Part shown: piece by piece, positions 10,443 through 18,959 of the stretch
How positions within the stretch are numbered: the first letter of the stretch is position 1
How the letters are laid out: each line of letters opens with the position of its first letter
From: CAVUBL01 sp963739795
Lineage (GTDB): Bacteria; Acidobacteriota; Thermoanaerobaculia; Multivoradales; DATKCC01
NCBI GenBank assembly: GCA_963739795.1
Contig: CAVUBL010000017.1
Coordinates: 186,001 to 250,000 of the forward strand
Reading direction: 5' to 3'
Length of the DNA: 64,000 nucleotides
Made by a program: the position numbers and the translations under genes
Notes under the pieces: model-generated
Databases searched by the model: none
What the model saw: the letters and a program-made list of their open reading frames with translations, nothing else
Told to the model about the DNA's origin: nothing

Positions 10443-11432
10443 ATGAGACGATTGCTCGGGGAGATTCATAGACTGGCGCGGGACGACGGCTTCACGGTCT
10501 TTCAAAATGAAGTGGTTCGGGACTTCTATGACGCCCTTGGCCAGGGATATTCGAACGGGGAGAATGAGGTCGCGCTAGTAGAACGTCTTGTGGAAGCGGC
10601 ACAGGGAAAGAGGTATGGCCCCATCTCCCTTCATAGTGCGATGCTACATGGGTCGAGATCCTACGTAGAGTTCAATTACCGCGACCAACCCGTGACCAAG
10701 GAACTCGGGGACATGGCCATCCTGTCTGTGGTTACAGCTGGGGGTGAGCGCCTCCTCCAGCGCATTACCATTGTGCAGAACAAGAGGGCAAGCGGGAAGA
10801 GCTGGGGGCTGGACGAAGAGCAGCTATTCATGCTGAAGAACTTCCCTCCCTTTTCTGGTTACCGGGGAATCTTCAAGGGACGCGACGATGTAACTTTCCG
10901 CGATTCAAGCGGCTGTCTCGGATCATACGGTTTACTCGCGGAGCCCGGGGAGATGCTCTTTGCATCCGCTCGCTTGGTGTCCGAGTTTTCGTCAGGGAAG
11001 AAGTCTCTGTCCCAGAACGACATCGCGGCACCGGACGCAGCGGTACCAACCAACCATCGCAACGAGGGATTCCCGTTGTTGTGGCCTCACCCGCGGTTTC
11101 ACCCAAAGGAATGGATGTTCGTGTTGGAGGAGTGGTTTCACGAATTTGGGCCTGGGCCCTTCCCCTTTTCAAATGGTATGAACTTCCTTGGGAATGTCTT
11201 ATTTGGGCGTGACCTATACGACTTGACCCGCTCATGGACTCGCATTTCAATCGGTGAGCCGACGTGCGTGGCCAATGTAGTTGTCAACGACACAGTCGAC
11301 GCATTCTCCAACTTTCTGCTTAGAAGCGCTGGCCTCGGCGAGTTGGCAAAGTTCCCGTCCGATGAGCTTTTCGGTGATCGGCATTTTGAAGGCCAGATGG
11401 CGGTCTTAGCCGTGCACCTTAGAGTAGAATAG
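10443..11432 (+). CDS. 329-residue cassette protein of unknown function
   Basis: Soluble, no signal peptide or membrane segment. The middle contains ELGDMAILSVVTAG, then QRITIVQNKRAS, then a Trp and a QLFMLKNFPPFSG stretch. An acidic residue before a beta strand followed by a Q-x-K motif is reminiscent of PD-(D/E)XK nuclease cores, but this is only a resemblance. The base composition is noticeably more AT-rich than the chromosome, suggesting a foreign cassette. It is the only gene of cassette 2, in array orientation, with AGAGAAG just before ATG 10443 as a ribosome site. Confidence 0.7.
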   Translation: MRRLLGEIHRLARDDGFTVFQNEVVRDFYDALGQGYSNGENEVALVERLVEAAQGKRYGPISLHSAMLHGSRSYVEFNYRDQPVTKELGDMAILSVVTAGGERLLQRITIVQNKRASGKSWGLDEEQLFMLKNFPPFSGYRGIFKGRDDVTFRDSSGCLGSYGLLAEPGEMLFASARLVSEFSSGKKSLSQNDIAAPDAAVPTNHRNEGFPLLWPHPRFHPKEWMFVLEEWFHEFGPGPFPFSNGMNFLGNVLFGRDLYDLTRSWTRISIGEPTCVANVVVNDTVDAFSNFLLRSAGLGELAKFPSDELFGDRHFEGQMAVLAVHLRVE

Positions 11433-11461
11433 GTTCGGTATGCTCGTAATGGTGGCACGGC

Positions 11462-11521
11462 GCCGAACCACGCTGCTGAACCGGGCGGCTGCGCCGCCGG
11501 TTAGCAGCCACCACGTTAGGC
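11462..11521 (+). repeat. attC of cassette 2
   Basis: GCCGAAC at 11462-11468 matches the cassette start GTTCGGC at 10379; the closing core is GTTAGGC (11515-11521). The centre reads GGGCGGCTGCGCCGCCGG. Confidence 0.85.
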
Positions 11522-11568
11522 GGCGGGGCAACCGCCATCATCTCGAACCTGTTACAGGAGGGCTAGCA

Positions 11569-12198
11569 ATGCCGGTTGAACCTTGCCCTGACTGCGGTAA
11601 TAAAGTCTCTACCTTGGCGAGTGCATGCCCCAACTGTGGTCGCCCTATGGGGTCGGGTGCTGTTCCGCCACCCGCGAAAGACTTTTCCGAAGAATACGAC
11701 CTGCCCGCGAACGGGGTATCAGTCGAAGAGGCTCAGCGCAAGCAGGCGCAGCCGGCTCAGATCGGCTGTCTCGTGATTATCATCGTTGGCGCTTTGTTCT
11801 ATTTCCTTGGCAATTCGCCAAAAGGTAGCTCGGGGCCTCAGTCTCCACGACGGCCATCGTCGTCGACAGCAGCGCCTGCGCCTCCACCGCGCCCAGCTGG
11901 CCCACGACTTGAGTACAGCGGTTTCAATTGGTCTATCTCCCATAGCTACGCTACCGTGAACGGTCGCGTTACAAACATTACAGATCAACGTCTCGAGAAC
12001 GTGATGGCTGTTGTTTCGTTCTTTGATTCGGGCGGCCAGTTCATCACCAGCGACGATGCGCTAATCGACTATAACCCGCTACTTCCCGGGCAAACGGCGC
12101 CCTTTACTGTGATGGCCAGGGCCAATCCGGCTATGGCGTCAGCCAGGCTGGAGTTCAAGGAATTGATGGGAGGGACGATCGAAGCTAAGGAGAAGTAG
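11569..12198 (+). CDS. Zinc-ribbon membrane protein with a C-terminal Ig-like domain
   Basis: A 209-residue protein. A rubredoxin-type zinc ribbon is at the N-terminus (CPDCGNK...CPNCGRPMG), one membrane helix lies at about residues 64-82 (IGCLVIIIVGALFYFLG), a Ser/Pro/Ala-rich linker follows, and the C-terminal 90 residues form a beta-sandwich of the FxxH/Ig-like kind (VNGRVTNITDQRLENVMAVV). The zinc ribbon should be cytoplasmic and the sandwich outside. AGGAGG ends 6 bases before ATG 11569. Sole gene of cassette 3. Function unknown. Confidence 0.75.
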   Translation: MPVEPCPDCGNKVSTLASACPNCGRPMGSGAVPPPAKDFSEEYDLPANGVSVEEAQRKQAQPAQIGCLVIIIVGALFYFLGNSPKGSSGPQSPRRPSSSTAAPAPPPRPAGPRLEYSGFNWSISHSYATVNGRVTNITDQRLENVMAVVSFFDSGGQFITSDDALIDYNPLLPGQTAPFTVMARANPAMASARLEFKELMGGTIEAKEK

Positions 12199-12218
12199 AC
12201 TCGGCGCAGTGACCCGCC

Positions 12219-12350
12219 GCCTAACCCCTCGTTGCAGCGGACGCCACCCGGGTGTGATTAGATTAGAATCCCTGTCGTGTTCTGCCGGCGAACCTCTGGT
12301 GGGGCAGCACAAAACCCAGGCGGGTGTCGCCGCTGAACTTATAGTTGGGC
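12219..12350 (+). repeat. attC of cassette 3 (long form)
   Basis: GCCTAAC (12219-12225) matches the cassette start GTTAGGC; the closing core is GTTGGGC (12344-12350). At 132 bp it is twice the usual length. The arms GCAGCGGACGCCACCCGGG and CCAGGCGGGTGTCGCCGCTG pair imperfectly. Confidence 0.75.
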
Positions 12351-12386
12351 GACGTCGGCATGACTAAGAGAGCGGGACCATGAAGA

Positions 12387-12701
12387 ATGGATGCTCCCGG
12401 CACCGAGGCGAGGCAAGAGCACAACCGTTCCAGCGTGTTCTTTCTCGTTGGACTGGGGCTGCTCCTGCTTTCCTTTCTCATGGCAATCGGCATCGGCAAG
12501 ACGGGCCTCGATCCTGCTCATTGGCTCGTCACTCTTGGTCTTTGGGTCGTTGCGCCGCTCTCTGTCATTTCCTGGATCTTGAGTTTCCGGGCCATACGGC
12601 GGAGACCTATTGTCGCAATGATCTGTGTCGCTGCCGCCTACCCCATTGGAGTAGCGCTGTACATCATGCTGCTTGTGAACCTCGGCGGCCTGCAGCCGTA
12701 A
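12387..12701 (+). CDS. Small three-helix membrane protein
   Basis: A 104-residue protein with hydrophobic segments at about residues 17-37, 46-65 and 75-98 and a short charged N-terminus. No family recognised. It is the only gene of cassette 4, whose ends match perfectly. The start is uncertain: ATG 12387 gives the cleanest protein, but the ribosome site is weak. Confidence 0.6.
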   Translation: MDAPGTEARQEHNRSSVFFLVGLGLLLLSFLMAIGIGKTGLDPAHWLVTLGLWVVAPLSVISWILSFRAIRRRPIVAMICVAAAYPIGVALYIMLLVNLGGLQP

Positions 12702-12726
12702 GATCGAGGAGAAACTCAGGGATGTC

Positions 12727-12861
12727 GCCCAACCAAGTCACTCCACCGGACGCCGCCGTGAAACGCTTTCGGCCAGGCGACCACTCTTGGGTGCAGGCTG
12801 TTTGGTGGCGCGGGCCAATCGGTGTCACGAACGGCGCCGGTGAGTTCCAACAACGTTAGCC
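12727..12861 (+). repeat. attC of cassette 4 (long form)
   Basis: GCCCAAC matches the cassette start GTTGGGC; the closing core is GTTAGCC (12855-12861). About 135 bp, with arms ACTCCACCGGACGCC and GGCGCCGGTGAGT. Confidence 0.75.
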
Positions 12862-12927
12862 GGCGGTGCGAAGGCCATTCGTATTCGGTCAGGTTTCGGG
12901 CGTCGAGACGCCAGAGGAGGTGCGATT

Positions 12928-13197
12928 GTGAGTAAGATGATTCGACTTGGGCTGTGTGCGTTGGTACTACTCGTAGGAAGCACACTTCCTGCAAAGAGCG
13001 GCCCCCGCGTGTGCACGAAATTTCTGGACGGTACGAAGCCCGGTTGGTGGCGCATCTATAACAGCTGCGACGACTGCAAGAAAGTCGTGGTGGACCATAC
13101 GGGTGGCGCTCAGCCGATAACGGAAACGTTTCAGGTCCCCGCGCACTCTTCGATCGAGATTCAGCAGAAGAGACCCTACGATGTCCATCATCGATGA
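12928..13197 (+). CDS. Small secreted protein of unknown function
   Basis: An 89-residue product. The first 25 residues are a signal peptide (IRLGLCALVLLVGSTLPAKS), and the mature part has four cysteines including a CDDCKK motif (VCTKF...SCDDCKK) and a Trp pair. Start GTG 12928 is chosen because AGGAGG (12914-12919) lies at the right distance; ATG 12937 would be too far. It shares cassette 5 with the next gene, 30 bases away. No family recognised. Confidence 0.65.
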   Translation: MSKMIRLGLCALVLLVGSTLPAKSGPRVCTKFLDGTKPGWWRIYNSCDDCKKVVVDHTGGAQPITETFQVPAHSSIEIQQKRPYDVHHR

Positions 13198-13227
13198 ATC
13201 GACGTGCTAGACAGGAGAATTGGAGAC

Positions 13228-13572
13228 ATGACTTTCCGATACATGGCGCTATTCGCAGTCGCGATCTGTGTTCGTTGGAGCTCACCCGGCGCCCCGGAGA
13301 AACCTTCCGGGGCAGCCGCTGCCGCCACGACAGCGACATCAGCGGAGCCTGCCGCTGAAGTGCAGTTGGCCGCTGCGCTTGCGCGAGAGCAAGCTGAAGC
13401 CGAGTTCATTAAGAGACTCCTTGCGGCAGGTAAGACCTCGATGTCCGTCAAGACTAGTGCTGCTTGCTCGGGCTGTTGCTGTGCCTCAGGAAGCTATGGC
13501 AGTTGTGTCAACTCGAAGAAGGAGTGCGACGATCTTGGGGGCGCCTGTGTAGACGCTGCTCCCGGATGCTAA
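13228..13572 (+). CDS. Small secreted Cys-rich protein
   Basis: A 114-residue product. The N-terminus (MTFRYMALFAVAICVRW) resembles a signal sequence, followed by an Ala/Thr-rich spacer and a charged helix. The last 35 residues hold nine cysteines (CSGCCCASGSYGSC...CDDLGGACVDAAPGC), which suggests a disulphide-knotted mini-domain. ATG 13228 has AGGAG at 13213-13217. Together with the preceding small secreted gene it forms a two-gene cassette, so they may act together. Function unknown. Confidence 0.6.
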   Translation: MTFRYMALFAVAICVRWSSPGAPEKPSGAAAAATTATSAEPAAEVQLAAALAREQAEAEFIKRLLAAGKTSMSVKTSAACSGCCCASGSYGSCVNSKKECDDLGGACVDAAPGC

Positions 13573-13621
13573 GCCAACAACGTTGTGGCTCCTTGGCCTC
13601 TCGGAGGCGGGTGTGGCCGCC

Positions 13622-13690
13622 GGCTAAAACTGGCTCCAGCGGACAAACGGGCTGTCGCCCGTTTGCCGCTGAGCTCATGATCCGTTGGCC
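13622..13690 (+). repeat. attC of cassette 5
   Basis: Opens with GGCTAAAAC, near-complementary to the cassette start GTTAGCC with two extra bases, and closes with GTTGGCC (13684-13690). The core hairpin is very strong: AGCGGACAAACGGGC pairs with GCCCGTTTGCCGCT. Confidence 0.75.
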
Positions 13691-13748
13691 GGCCCGAGCA
13701 GATTGAGACACGCTCTGGTTGAGCCTCGCCACTAGAATAGCCAACGAC

Positions 13749-14525
13749 ATGGACGCACTTGAACCCAAGGCGGAATTCCGAAGGGAAGTGCGGGCTGCTG
13801 CCCAAGAGGCTTTCAGCCTCCACGGTGAGATTGCGCGGACCCTGGCCGATGAGGCAGTCCGACCTCGGCATCTACCCCACGAACGAGCTGAGGCGATTGA
13901 GATGATCATGCAGCAGGGGTGGCAAGCCCATGCCTCGGTAGCCGTTCTACTTGAACGCCTCTTCTTTAAGGATGCAATAGTTATAACTCGCCGTCTTCTC
14001 GAGCTGAGCATCCAAGCTGCGTACATTCTTGCACCTGCGACGATTGAAGAGCAATCAGACCGCGCCCGTCGCTTCTTGGCGCGGCTTTGGTTCCAGACGC
14101 CTGAACGACTTCGACAAGCGTTGCTCTCAGAGCATGAGATCAGCCGGTGGGAATCCTGCTGTGAAGACTGGCGCCGCAACTGGCCGGCAAATCCACGAAA
14201 ATGGTGGCCCCGCTTCTACGACATGTTTGACGAACTCGGTCTCGAAACGACTTATGAGACCGATAAGAGGTATCTGTCCAGCGCGAGCCACGGGCTACCT
14301 TGGCTCGCCCTGGGCGAGTACGCTTCAACCGAAGCCAGTTCGTATCGATACGAGCCGCTGGCGCTTTCACTCCACTGGAGTAATAGTTACTATATCGCCA
14401 TAGCCTTTTGGTGGAACCAGGTTTTCGGTTGTCTAGATGATGACATCCTGTGGAACCTTCGGGCGCGTAGCGAGAGTATTAAGAAGACACCCAATGGACC
14501 AATGTCGTGGCACCTACGGAAGTAG
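13749..14525 (+). CDS. DUF5677-like cassette protein
   Basis: A 258-residue soluble helical protein. The pattern of a long helical N-terminus, then VLLERLFFKDAIVITRRLLELSIQAAYI and a C-terminal Ser-Ala-Ser-His stretch (YLSSASHGLPW) agrees with the DUF5677 family as I remember it, often found in integron and defence-island cassettes; no activity is established. Start ATG 13749 is preferred for its protein-like N-terminus; a TTG at 13719 is possible. Single gene of cassette 6. Confidence 0.6.
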   Translation: MDALEPKAEFRREVRAAAQEAFSLHGEIARTLADEAVRPRHLPHERAEAIEMIMQQGWQAHASVAVLLERLFFKDAIVITRRLLELSIQAAYILAPATIEEQSDRARRFLARLWFQTPERLRQALLSEHEISRWESCCEDWRRNWPANPRKWWPRFYDMFDELGLETTYETDKRYLSSASHGLPWLALGEYASTEASSYRYEPLALSLHWSNSYYIAIAFWWNQVFGCLDDDILWNLRARSESIKKTPNGPMSWHLRK

Positions 14526-14549
14526 TCCGTGGTCTGGCTGAGGCAGCCG

Positions 14550-14604
14550 GCCGAACCACGCGCTGGTGCGGGCGGCTGCGCCGCCGCACAGCTCAACGTT
14601 CGGC
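14550..14604 (+). repeat. attC of cassette 6
   Basis: GCCGAAC opens and GTTCGGC (14598-14604) closes. The opening heptamer does not fit exactly the cassette start GTTGGCC (GGCCAAC expected). Centre GCGGGCGGCTGCGCCGCCGC. Confidence 0.8.
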
Positions 14605-14619
14605 GCACTTGAATCGGTG

Positions 14620-15318
14620 ATGACGGCTTCAACATCTTTGCGCGGCTTGTTCGAAGCGAGAGGGTACGTTGTTCTCAAAGAGTTGGTGCCGGCAACCGAC
14701 CTCGACGTCCTTCGGGCTGAGGCAGATCAACTGCTCGTTGACAGCCCTGATCGCGGTGGCGTGCGGAACGTCCTAACGAAGTCTCCACTCTTCAATGATC
14801 TTGCTGCTTCCGCAGCGCTCACGAGCATTGCAGAGGAGGTCCTCGGGCCCGAGGCGAGGCCGACCAAGCTGACCGTCTTCGACAAGACTCCCGGGGCCAA
14901 CTGGAATGTGCCGTGGCACCAGGACCTGACCATCACGGTGAACGAGCGAGTCGATGTCCCGGGCTACGGGCCGTGGAGCGTCAAGGATGGCCTTCCGCAT
15001 GTTCAGCCGCCCGTGGATGTTCTGGAGGACACTCTCGCCATCCGGGTCCACTTGGACAACACGCCGACACTCAACGGTGCACTTCGCGTTCTGGCTGGCA
15101 CCCATACGCTCGGCCGGCTCTCGAGATCAGCAGTTGCTGAGCTCTGCGATAGAGTCGAGGCTACGGATTGTCCAGTGCCAGCCGGCGGCGCCATGCTCAT
15201 GAGCCCATTGCTTCTCCATGCCTCGAGTCGCGCAACTTCACCGTGTCGTCGCAGGGTGCTCCACTTCGAGTACAGTGCTGCGGCGCTCCCTGAGGGGCTG
15301 GATTGGTCGTGCTCGTAG
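14620..15318 (+). CDS. Phytanoyl-CoA dioxygenase (PhyH) family oxygenase
   Basis: A 232-residue Fe(II)/2-oxoglutarate-dependent oxygenase. The jelly-roll iron site is visible as HxD in NVPWHQDLTI and the distal His in LLLHASSRATS, with a 2-oxoglutarate-binding Arg in the following CRRRVLHFEY. The N-terminal helix GLFEARGYVVLKELV is typical of PhyH proteins. The substrate cannot be read from sequence; relatives hydroxylate lipids, amino acids or secondary metabolites. Start ATG 14620 lies 16 bases after the cassette boundary. It is one of few cassettes here that encodes a clear metabolic enzyme, and it is intact. Confidence 0.8.
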   Translation: MTASTSLRGLFEARGYVVLKELVPATDLDVLRAEADQLLVDSPDRGGVRNVLTKSPLFNDLAASAALTSIAEEVLGPEARPTKLTVFDKTPGANWNVPWHQDLTITVNERVDVPGYGPWSVKDGLPHVQPPVDVLEDTLAIRVHLDNTPTLNGALRVLAGTHTLGRLSRSAVAELCDRVEATDCPVPAGGAMLMSPLLLHASSRATSPCRRRVLHFEYSAAALPEGLDWSCS

Positions 15319-15322
15319 GTGC

Positions 15323-15382
15323 GCCGAACCCCCGCTTGCACCGGTCGGCTGGCGCCGCCGGTGAAGCGCAAAGCCGTTCAAC
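15323..15382 (+). repeat. attC of cassette 7
   Basis: GCCGAAC matches the cassette start GTTCGGC; the closing core is GTTCAAC (15376-15382). Arms CGCTTGCACCGG and CCGGTGAAGCG. Confidence 0.85.
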
Positions 15383-15746
15383 GGCCGAGGCTGTGAAAAG
15401 AGAAGGATTGATAGGTGGGCCGAGAAAGCCGGCGAGTCTTGTGAGGACAGCGGCCCATGTGCGGCCGTCGCCCAATCCTGGCTGCGCCCCCCTCCCAGCG
15501 GCTTCGTCCAACGTGGGCGTAGAACATTCCAGAGCTCGTCGAAGCGCGGTGCCGCGACCGAAGGTTGGCCGCTCCGACAAGCGGTAGTGCCCTTCGGTCG
15601 GCTGTGCGGCGAGCGTCTGTGGCTCAAGGGCACGAACTGGGCTGCTGGGAATCCTCGGCATGGAGTGCGCGAGGCCCGCTTCGCGAAACGCTTCTGCCCT
15701 CCGCGGCCACTACATCCAGGAGTCAGCGCGCCGTGTTGGAATTGCC
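15383..15746 (+). other. Cassette 8, no convincing gene
   Basis: Its ends match perfectly (GTTCAAC and GTTGAAC), so it is a genuine cassette of about 420 bp, but no frame has a good start, ribosome site and protein-like composition. A stretch at 15593-15745 reads in one frame as LCGERLWLKGTNWAAGN..., which may be the remains of a gene. It could otherwise be a non-coding or promoter cassette. Confidence 0.5.
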
Positions 15747-15805
15747 GTTGAACCCCTCACGGAGCGGGCGCGAAAGGCGCGCCGCTCAGTTCAAGGCCGT
15801 TAGCC
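15747..15805 (+). repeat. attC of cassette 8
   Basis: GTTGAAC is the exact complement of the cassette start GTTCAAC; the closing core is GTTAGCC (15799-15805). Centre CGGAGCGGGCGCGAAAGG. Confidence 0.8.
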
Positions 15806-15831
15806 GCTCGTGCGCGGGCGTGAGATAGCAG

Positions 15832-16911
15832 ATGCTGCGTTCTAGAGCCTTAACAGGTTGTACTTATAGCGACTCTCATCGGAGTGGCTTGGCGGGTATT
15901 TCGCGCAAGCCAATGCTCGACGCCGCCAAGGCCGGCCTGCAAGGTCTTCCCAATATTGAGGCTCTGAATGAAGAACGCAGGACCAATGCACAGATTGTCG
16001 GTGGGGTAAAAGCACTACTCATAGGCGTGTTCTTCACATGGAGACAACTCCAGATTTCGGAACAAGGTCAGCTTACGGATCGCTCCACCCGCGCTGTAGA
16101 TCACTCGGTAGTAACAATGTGGAAGTAGAGTGGGAGGAATCAACAACTTGAGCGAATCGCTATGGATTCGCCTAGGGACCGAAAGCCGGTTGCTGAGCTG
16201 ATTTGCTCATTCCTCCGCCGTCGAGAACGGACTGAAGAAGAAGGCTGGCCCGACAAGCAACGTGTTCGAGATCCTCCGTCACGAGACGATAAGCTCTTTC
16301 CATCGGCCCTAAGGTCTGTGGGTTGGGAGCCAACGTGCCAGAGGATGTCCGAGCTGCGGTGACTGTGTTAAGATGTCGAAGTGGACAGTGGAAGGAGACG
16401 CATCCCCTCTTCCTCGACGGAGCGGACCTCCGAAGGACTGACCTCAAGGGCACCGACCTCCGTGGAGCGAGCTTAGTGGGGGCACGTTTGGAAAGCTCGA
16501 TCCTTGATGGAGCGAAGATGAAGAAATGTGATCTGCTAATGAGCAAGGCGGCCAAGGCGTCTATGGTTAAGGTAGACCTCGGCATGCGAGGATCACATGG
16601 GCTGATTTGAGTTTCGCCGACCTACGCGAGGCAGACCTTCGAAAGGCGTTCGCAGGAGATTGGTCGGAGATGGACGACGAAGAGGAGGAGTCCCTAGGAT
16701 GGTCGAGAGATCGGCCTTCTGTGAAACTAGATGAGGCAGATTCTTAAAAGGAGCCACTATTTCCGGAGCAAGCATCTTTGGAGCGCGCGTTGAAGGAGCC
16801 GACTTGAGCGGTATCGAAGGACTGAACGTCGACCAGATCAAATACATGTTCGCTAACGAAGAGACTCGGTGGCCTGGGTATGCGGGGAAGGTCGAGGAAG
16901 GTAGCGGCTAA
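15832..16911 (+). pseudogene. Degraded pentapeptide-repeat membrane protein
   Basis: Read across frames, the pieces form one protein: an N-terminal membrane part (VKALLIGVFFTWRQLQISEQ then GQLTDRSTRAVDH), a linker (LERIAMDSPRDRKPVAEL), and pentapeptide repeats with the A(D/N)LxG periodicity (DGADLRRTDLKGTDLRGASL; later ISGASIFGARVEGADLSG). The frame is broken by an in-frame TAG at 16126-16128 and by frameshifts near 16320, 16600 and 16745, so no full-length product can be made. The intact family anchors in the membrane and forms a right-handed beta helix. Cassette 9; its ends match perfectly (GTTAGCC and GGCTAAC), so decay came after capture. Confidence 0.75.
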
Positions 16912-16970
16912 CCCCTCGGCGAAGCTGTCACGGCCCGCGGGCCGCGCCGCTTACCTCATTCACGTTGGGC
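16906..16970 (+). repeat. attC of cassette 9
   Basis: GGCTAAC is the exact complement of the cassette start GTTAGCC; the closing core is GTTGGGC (16964-16970). Centre ACGGCCCGCGGGCCGCGCCG. Confidence 0.8.
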
Positions 16971-17027
16971 GGAGTGCAGAGAGCGGAACGTGTTATGGTG
17001 AAAAGAGTGATGTCGGAGGGGATACCG

Positions 17028-17734
17028 ATGAGAACGAACTCTGTTCTAGTGCTACTCGTCAGCTCCTTGGCACTGACGTTGAGCGCGTGCAATTCCGGGG
17101 ACTCCGTATCTGAGGCGGGCGTGGAAGGTTCGGACGATTGGCGAACGGCCAAGGGTATCGCTGGGTAGTCGGATCTCGGACAAAGAAGTTACCTACACGG
17201 TCTACGATGAGAAGATATATGATGCTCCGATCAAGACTCAGATTGAGCAGAAGATTGTCGTACACGGTGTCCCCTCGTCCGGGGGTCTGAGGCGCGAAAT
17301 CCTGCGCCGATTCAGCTCGGCGAAGTCCCGTCGCGGCTTCAAGTACCACGATAGGCCAACGAACATCTATATTTACGTGTTTGGTTCTGAGGAACAAGCT
17401 GCGGCAGGTCAAGGCGTGGATTGGGATGATCGCTATGGTTCCCCTAGATCGAAAGACACCGCGGGTCGAGATTAGCGAGAGCCGTCTTCAGGCGCTTTCA
17501 AGCCCACCAGAGGACCGGTTCGGCCTATCGGAGAACGAGAGGAAAGTGGTTTTTCGCGAGATCGTGGCAGCGGAGGAGCGGGCGACCCAGGACGCCGTGG
17601 AACGTGTGCCCAATTCCAGAATCAAGGAGCAAGTCTCTCCGGAGAGTGATCTCGGTCATCAGTATAAGCTAGACCTAGCCAAGAAATATGGACTTTCGGA
17701 AGAGCAGCTACAGGCCATAGACTTGAGGGTATAG
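17028..17734 (+). pseudogene. Frameshifted copy of the cassette lipoprotein at 21396
   Basis: ATG 17028, with GGAGGGG just upstream, starts a lipoprotein signal peptide (NSVLVLLVSSLALTLSAC, lipobox LSAC). The frame stops at 17168, but the next frame continues as KEVTYTVYDEKIYDAPIKTQ, matching DVVDRNTYDAPIKSQ of the intact paralogue at 21396-22196. A second shift near 17400 leads to ENERKVVFREIVAAEERATQ, again matching the paralogue. So this is a diverged paralogue disabled by at least two frameshifts. Its attC opens with GCCCTAC, one base from the expected complement of GTTGGGC. Confidence 0.8.
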
Positions 17735-17773
17735 AGAAAAGGGTGGCCCTGGTCGTGACACCTCAGGCCTTCC

Positions 17774-17831
17774 GCCCTACCTCATGCTGGTGCCGGCGGC
17801 TGCGCCGCCGCACAGCTCCAATCCGTTGGAC
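17774..17831 (+). repeat. attC of cassette 10
   Basis: Opens with GCCCTAC (expected GCCCAAC, one mismatch) and closes with GTTGGAC (17825-17831). Centre GCCGGCGGCTGCGCCGCCGC. Confidence 0.75.
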
Positions 17832-17874
17832 GGCAGAGCACACCGACCAAGCGCACAGATGAAGGTGGTTACTT

Positions 17875-18547
17875 TTGACCCTCGTTCTTACAGAGCTCAG
17901 CACTCTTGGGATCGCTATGGCAGCAGAATCAGCGGTCACCTTTGAGGACCGGAGGACCGGAATGTTGCATGTGGAACCCGACGCTGCTCGGAAACTCCAC
18001 AAGGTTGAATTGCTGAACGCTGGCGTATCCTGCTGGGGAACAGGGTCGATCGGCGGCACCCCGACCGACCAATGGCTTGAGGAATTCATCGCCGAGAACT
18101 CCGGTCTGTCCGGCCTGAACTCCTTTGCAGAGGAACTCGCTTCGAGTCTCCGCTCTGCCCTTGGACGTGCGCCAGGCGATACAGCTCGGCTTGGGTTTCA
18201 CGTCGCCGGCTTTGAGCAGTATGAGGGTAAGCCTGTTCTGTCCTTCTACCACGTACACGATGGCCCAAGCACCACTCAATGGAGCGGGGGGCCAGGGTAG
18301 ATCCCACGCGCTTCAACGCAAATCACGACATGCCTCCGGCAGAGTTTCAAGGCGTGCTGCCCATGGTGGCGGCTGGATAACAAGGAACGGGGATTACCAG
18401 TTGTACGGGCATATTTTCGGTCTGTTGGAGAGTTTGTTCCGTGAGCTAAGAGAGATCGGGATCCACATTCCCCACTCCCAAGATCTCCGAGATCGCGCGG
18501 AATACCTGGTGTTCCAAATCCGGACGGTTGCAGAGCTCACCGCATGA
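17875..18547 (+). pseudogene. Frameshifted proteasome-type Ntn-hydrolase-like protein
   Basis: The first 141 codons read TLVLTELSTLGIAMAAESAV, then RKLHKVELLNAGVSCWGTG, a pattern close to the N-terminal beta strands of proteasome beta-like proteins. The frame stops at 18300, but a second frame gives VDPTRFNANHDMPPAEFQGV and a third gives NGDYQLYGHIFGLLESLFRE...RAEYLVFQIRTVAEL, which look like the rest of the same protein. Two frameshifts near 18285 and 18375 are needed to join them. TTG 17875 is the probable start; an ATG at 17859 is in another frame. Catalytic Thr/Ser cannot be assigned with confidence. Confidence 0.55.
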
Positions 18548-18653
18548 GCAACTTAGTGCCAGGGATCGGAGGCTCGATCCGCTTTCTTACGATCTCGCCG
18601 ACGGGAATCCAAAATGAAGGGGTCTCTTATCACGAAAAGCAACTCGGAGAAGC

Positions 18654-18958
18654 CGGCTAACCCCTATGAGGCCCCCGGTTGTCAAGTGCGCAGAAGTTCC
18701 GGAGCCGCCGGGTGGGGGACGGCTCGGACCAGCGAGCTCGTAGAGGAGATCCGATGGTCCTGACTTGGGTTTGTGTCGGTGCAGAGAAAACGGCCTGCAC
18801 CAAACACCTATTCGGGCTCAGCCCGTCGCCATGGCGGCGGGTGCGGGGGAGGATCTCCCGCGCGTCCTAGAAACGCTTCTGTGCCCTCATGCCGTCCCAC
18901 TCAAAGCGTCGAGTCGGTGCCGCCGGTGAAGCGTTGGGAGAGCACCGTTCAGTTAGCC
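18654..18958 (+). repeat. Split or rearranged attC material
   Basis: GGCTAAC at 18654-18660, followed by a GC-rich arm, looks like the left half of an attC. The right half (GTGCCGCCGGTGAAGCG, ending in GTTAGCC at 18952-18958) lies 250 bp away. The two heptamers are exact complements, as in a single site. The DNA between them (18690-18900) contains no convincing gene. It looks like an insertion into, or a rearrangement of, one attC. Confidence 0.45.
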
Positions 18959-18959
18959 T

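Noticed and set aside
13573..13592. AGCCAACAACGTTGTGGCT near-palindrome as a separate attC or terminator.
   Set aside because: The end-matching rule is better satisfied by GGCTAAAAC at 13622 and the strong hairpin after it; the palindrome has no T-run and may be only a decayed site.
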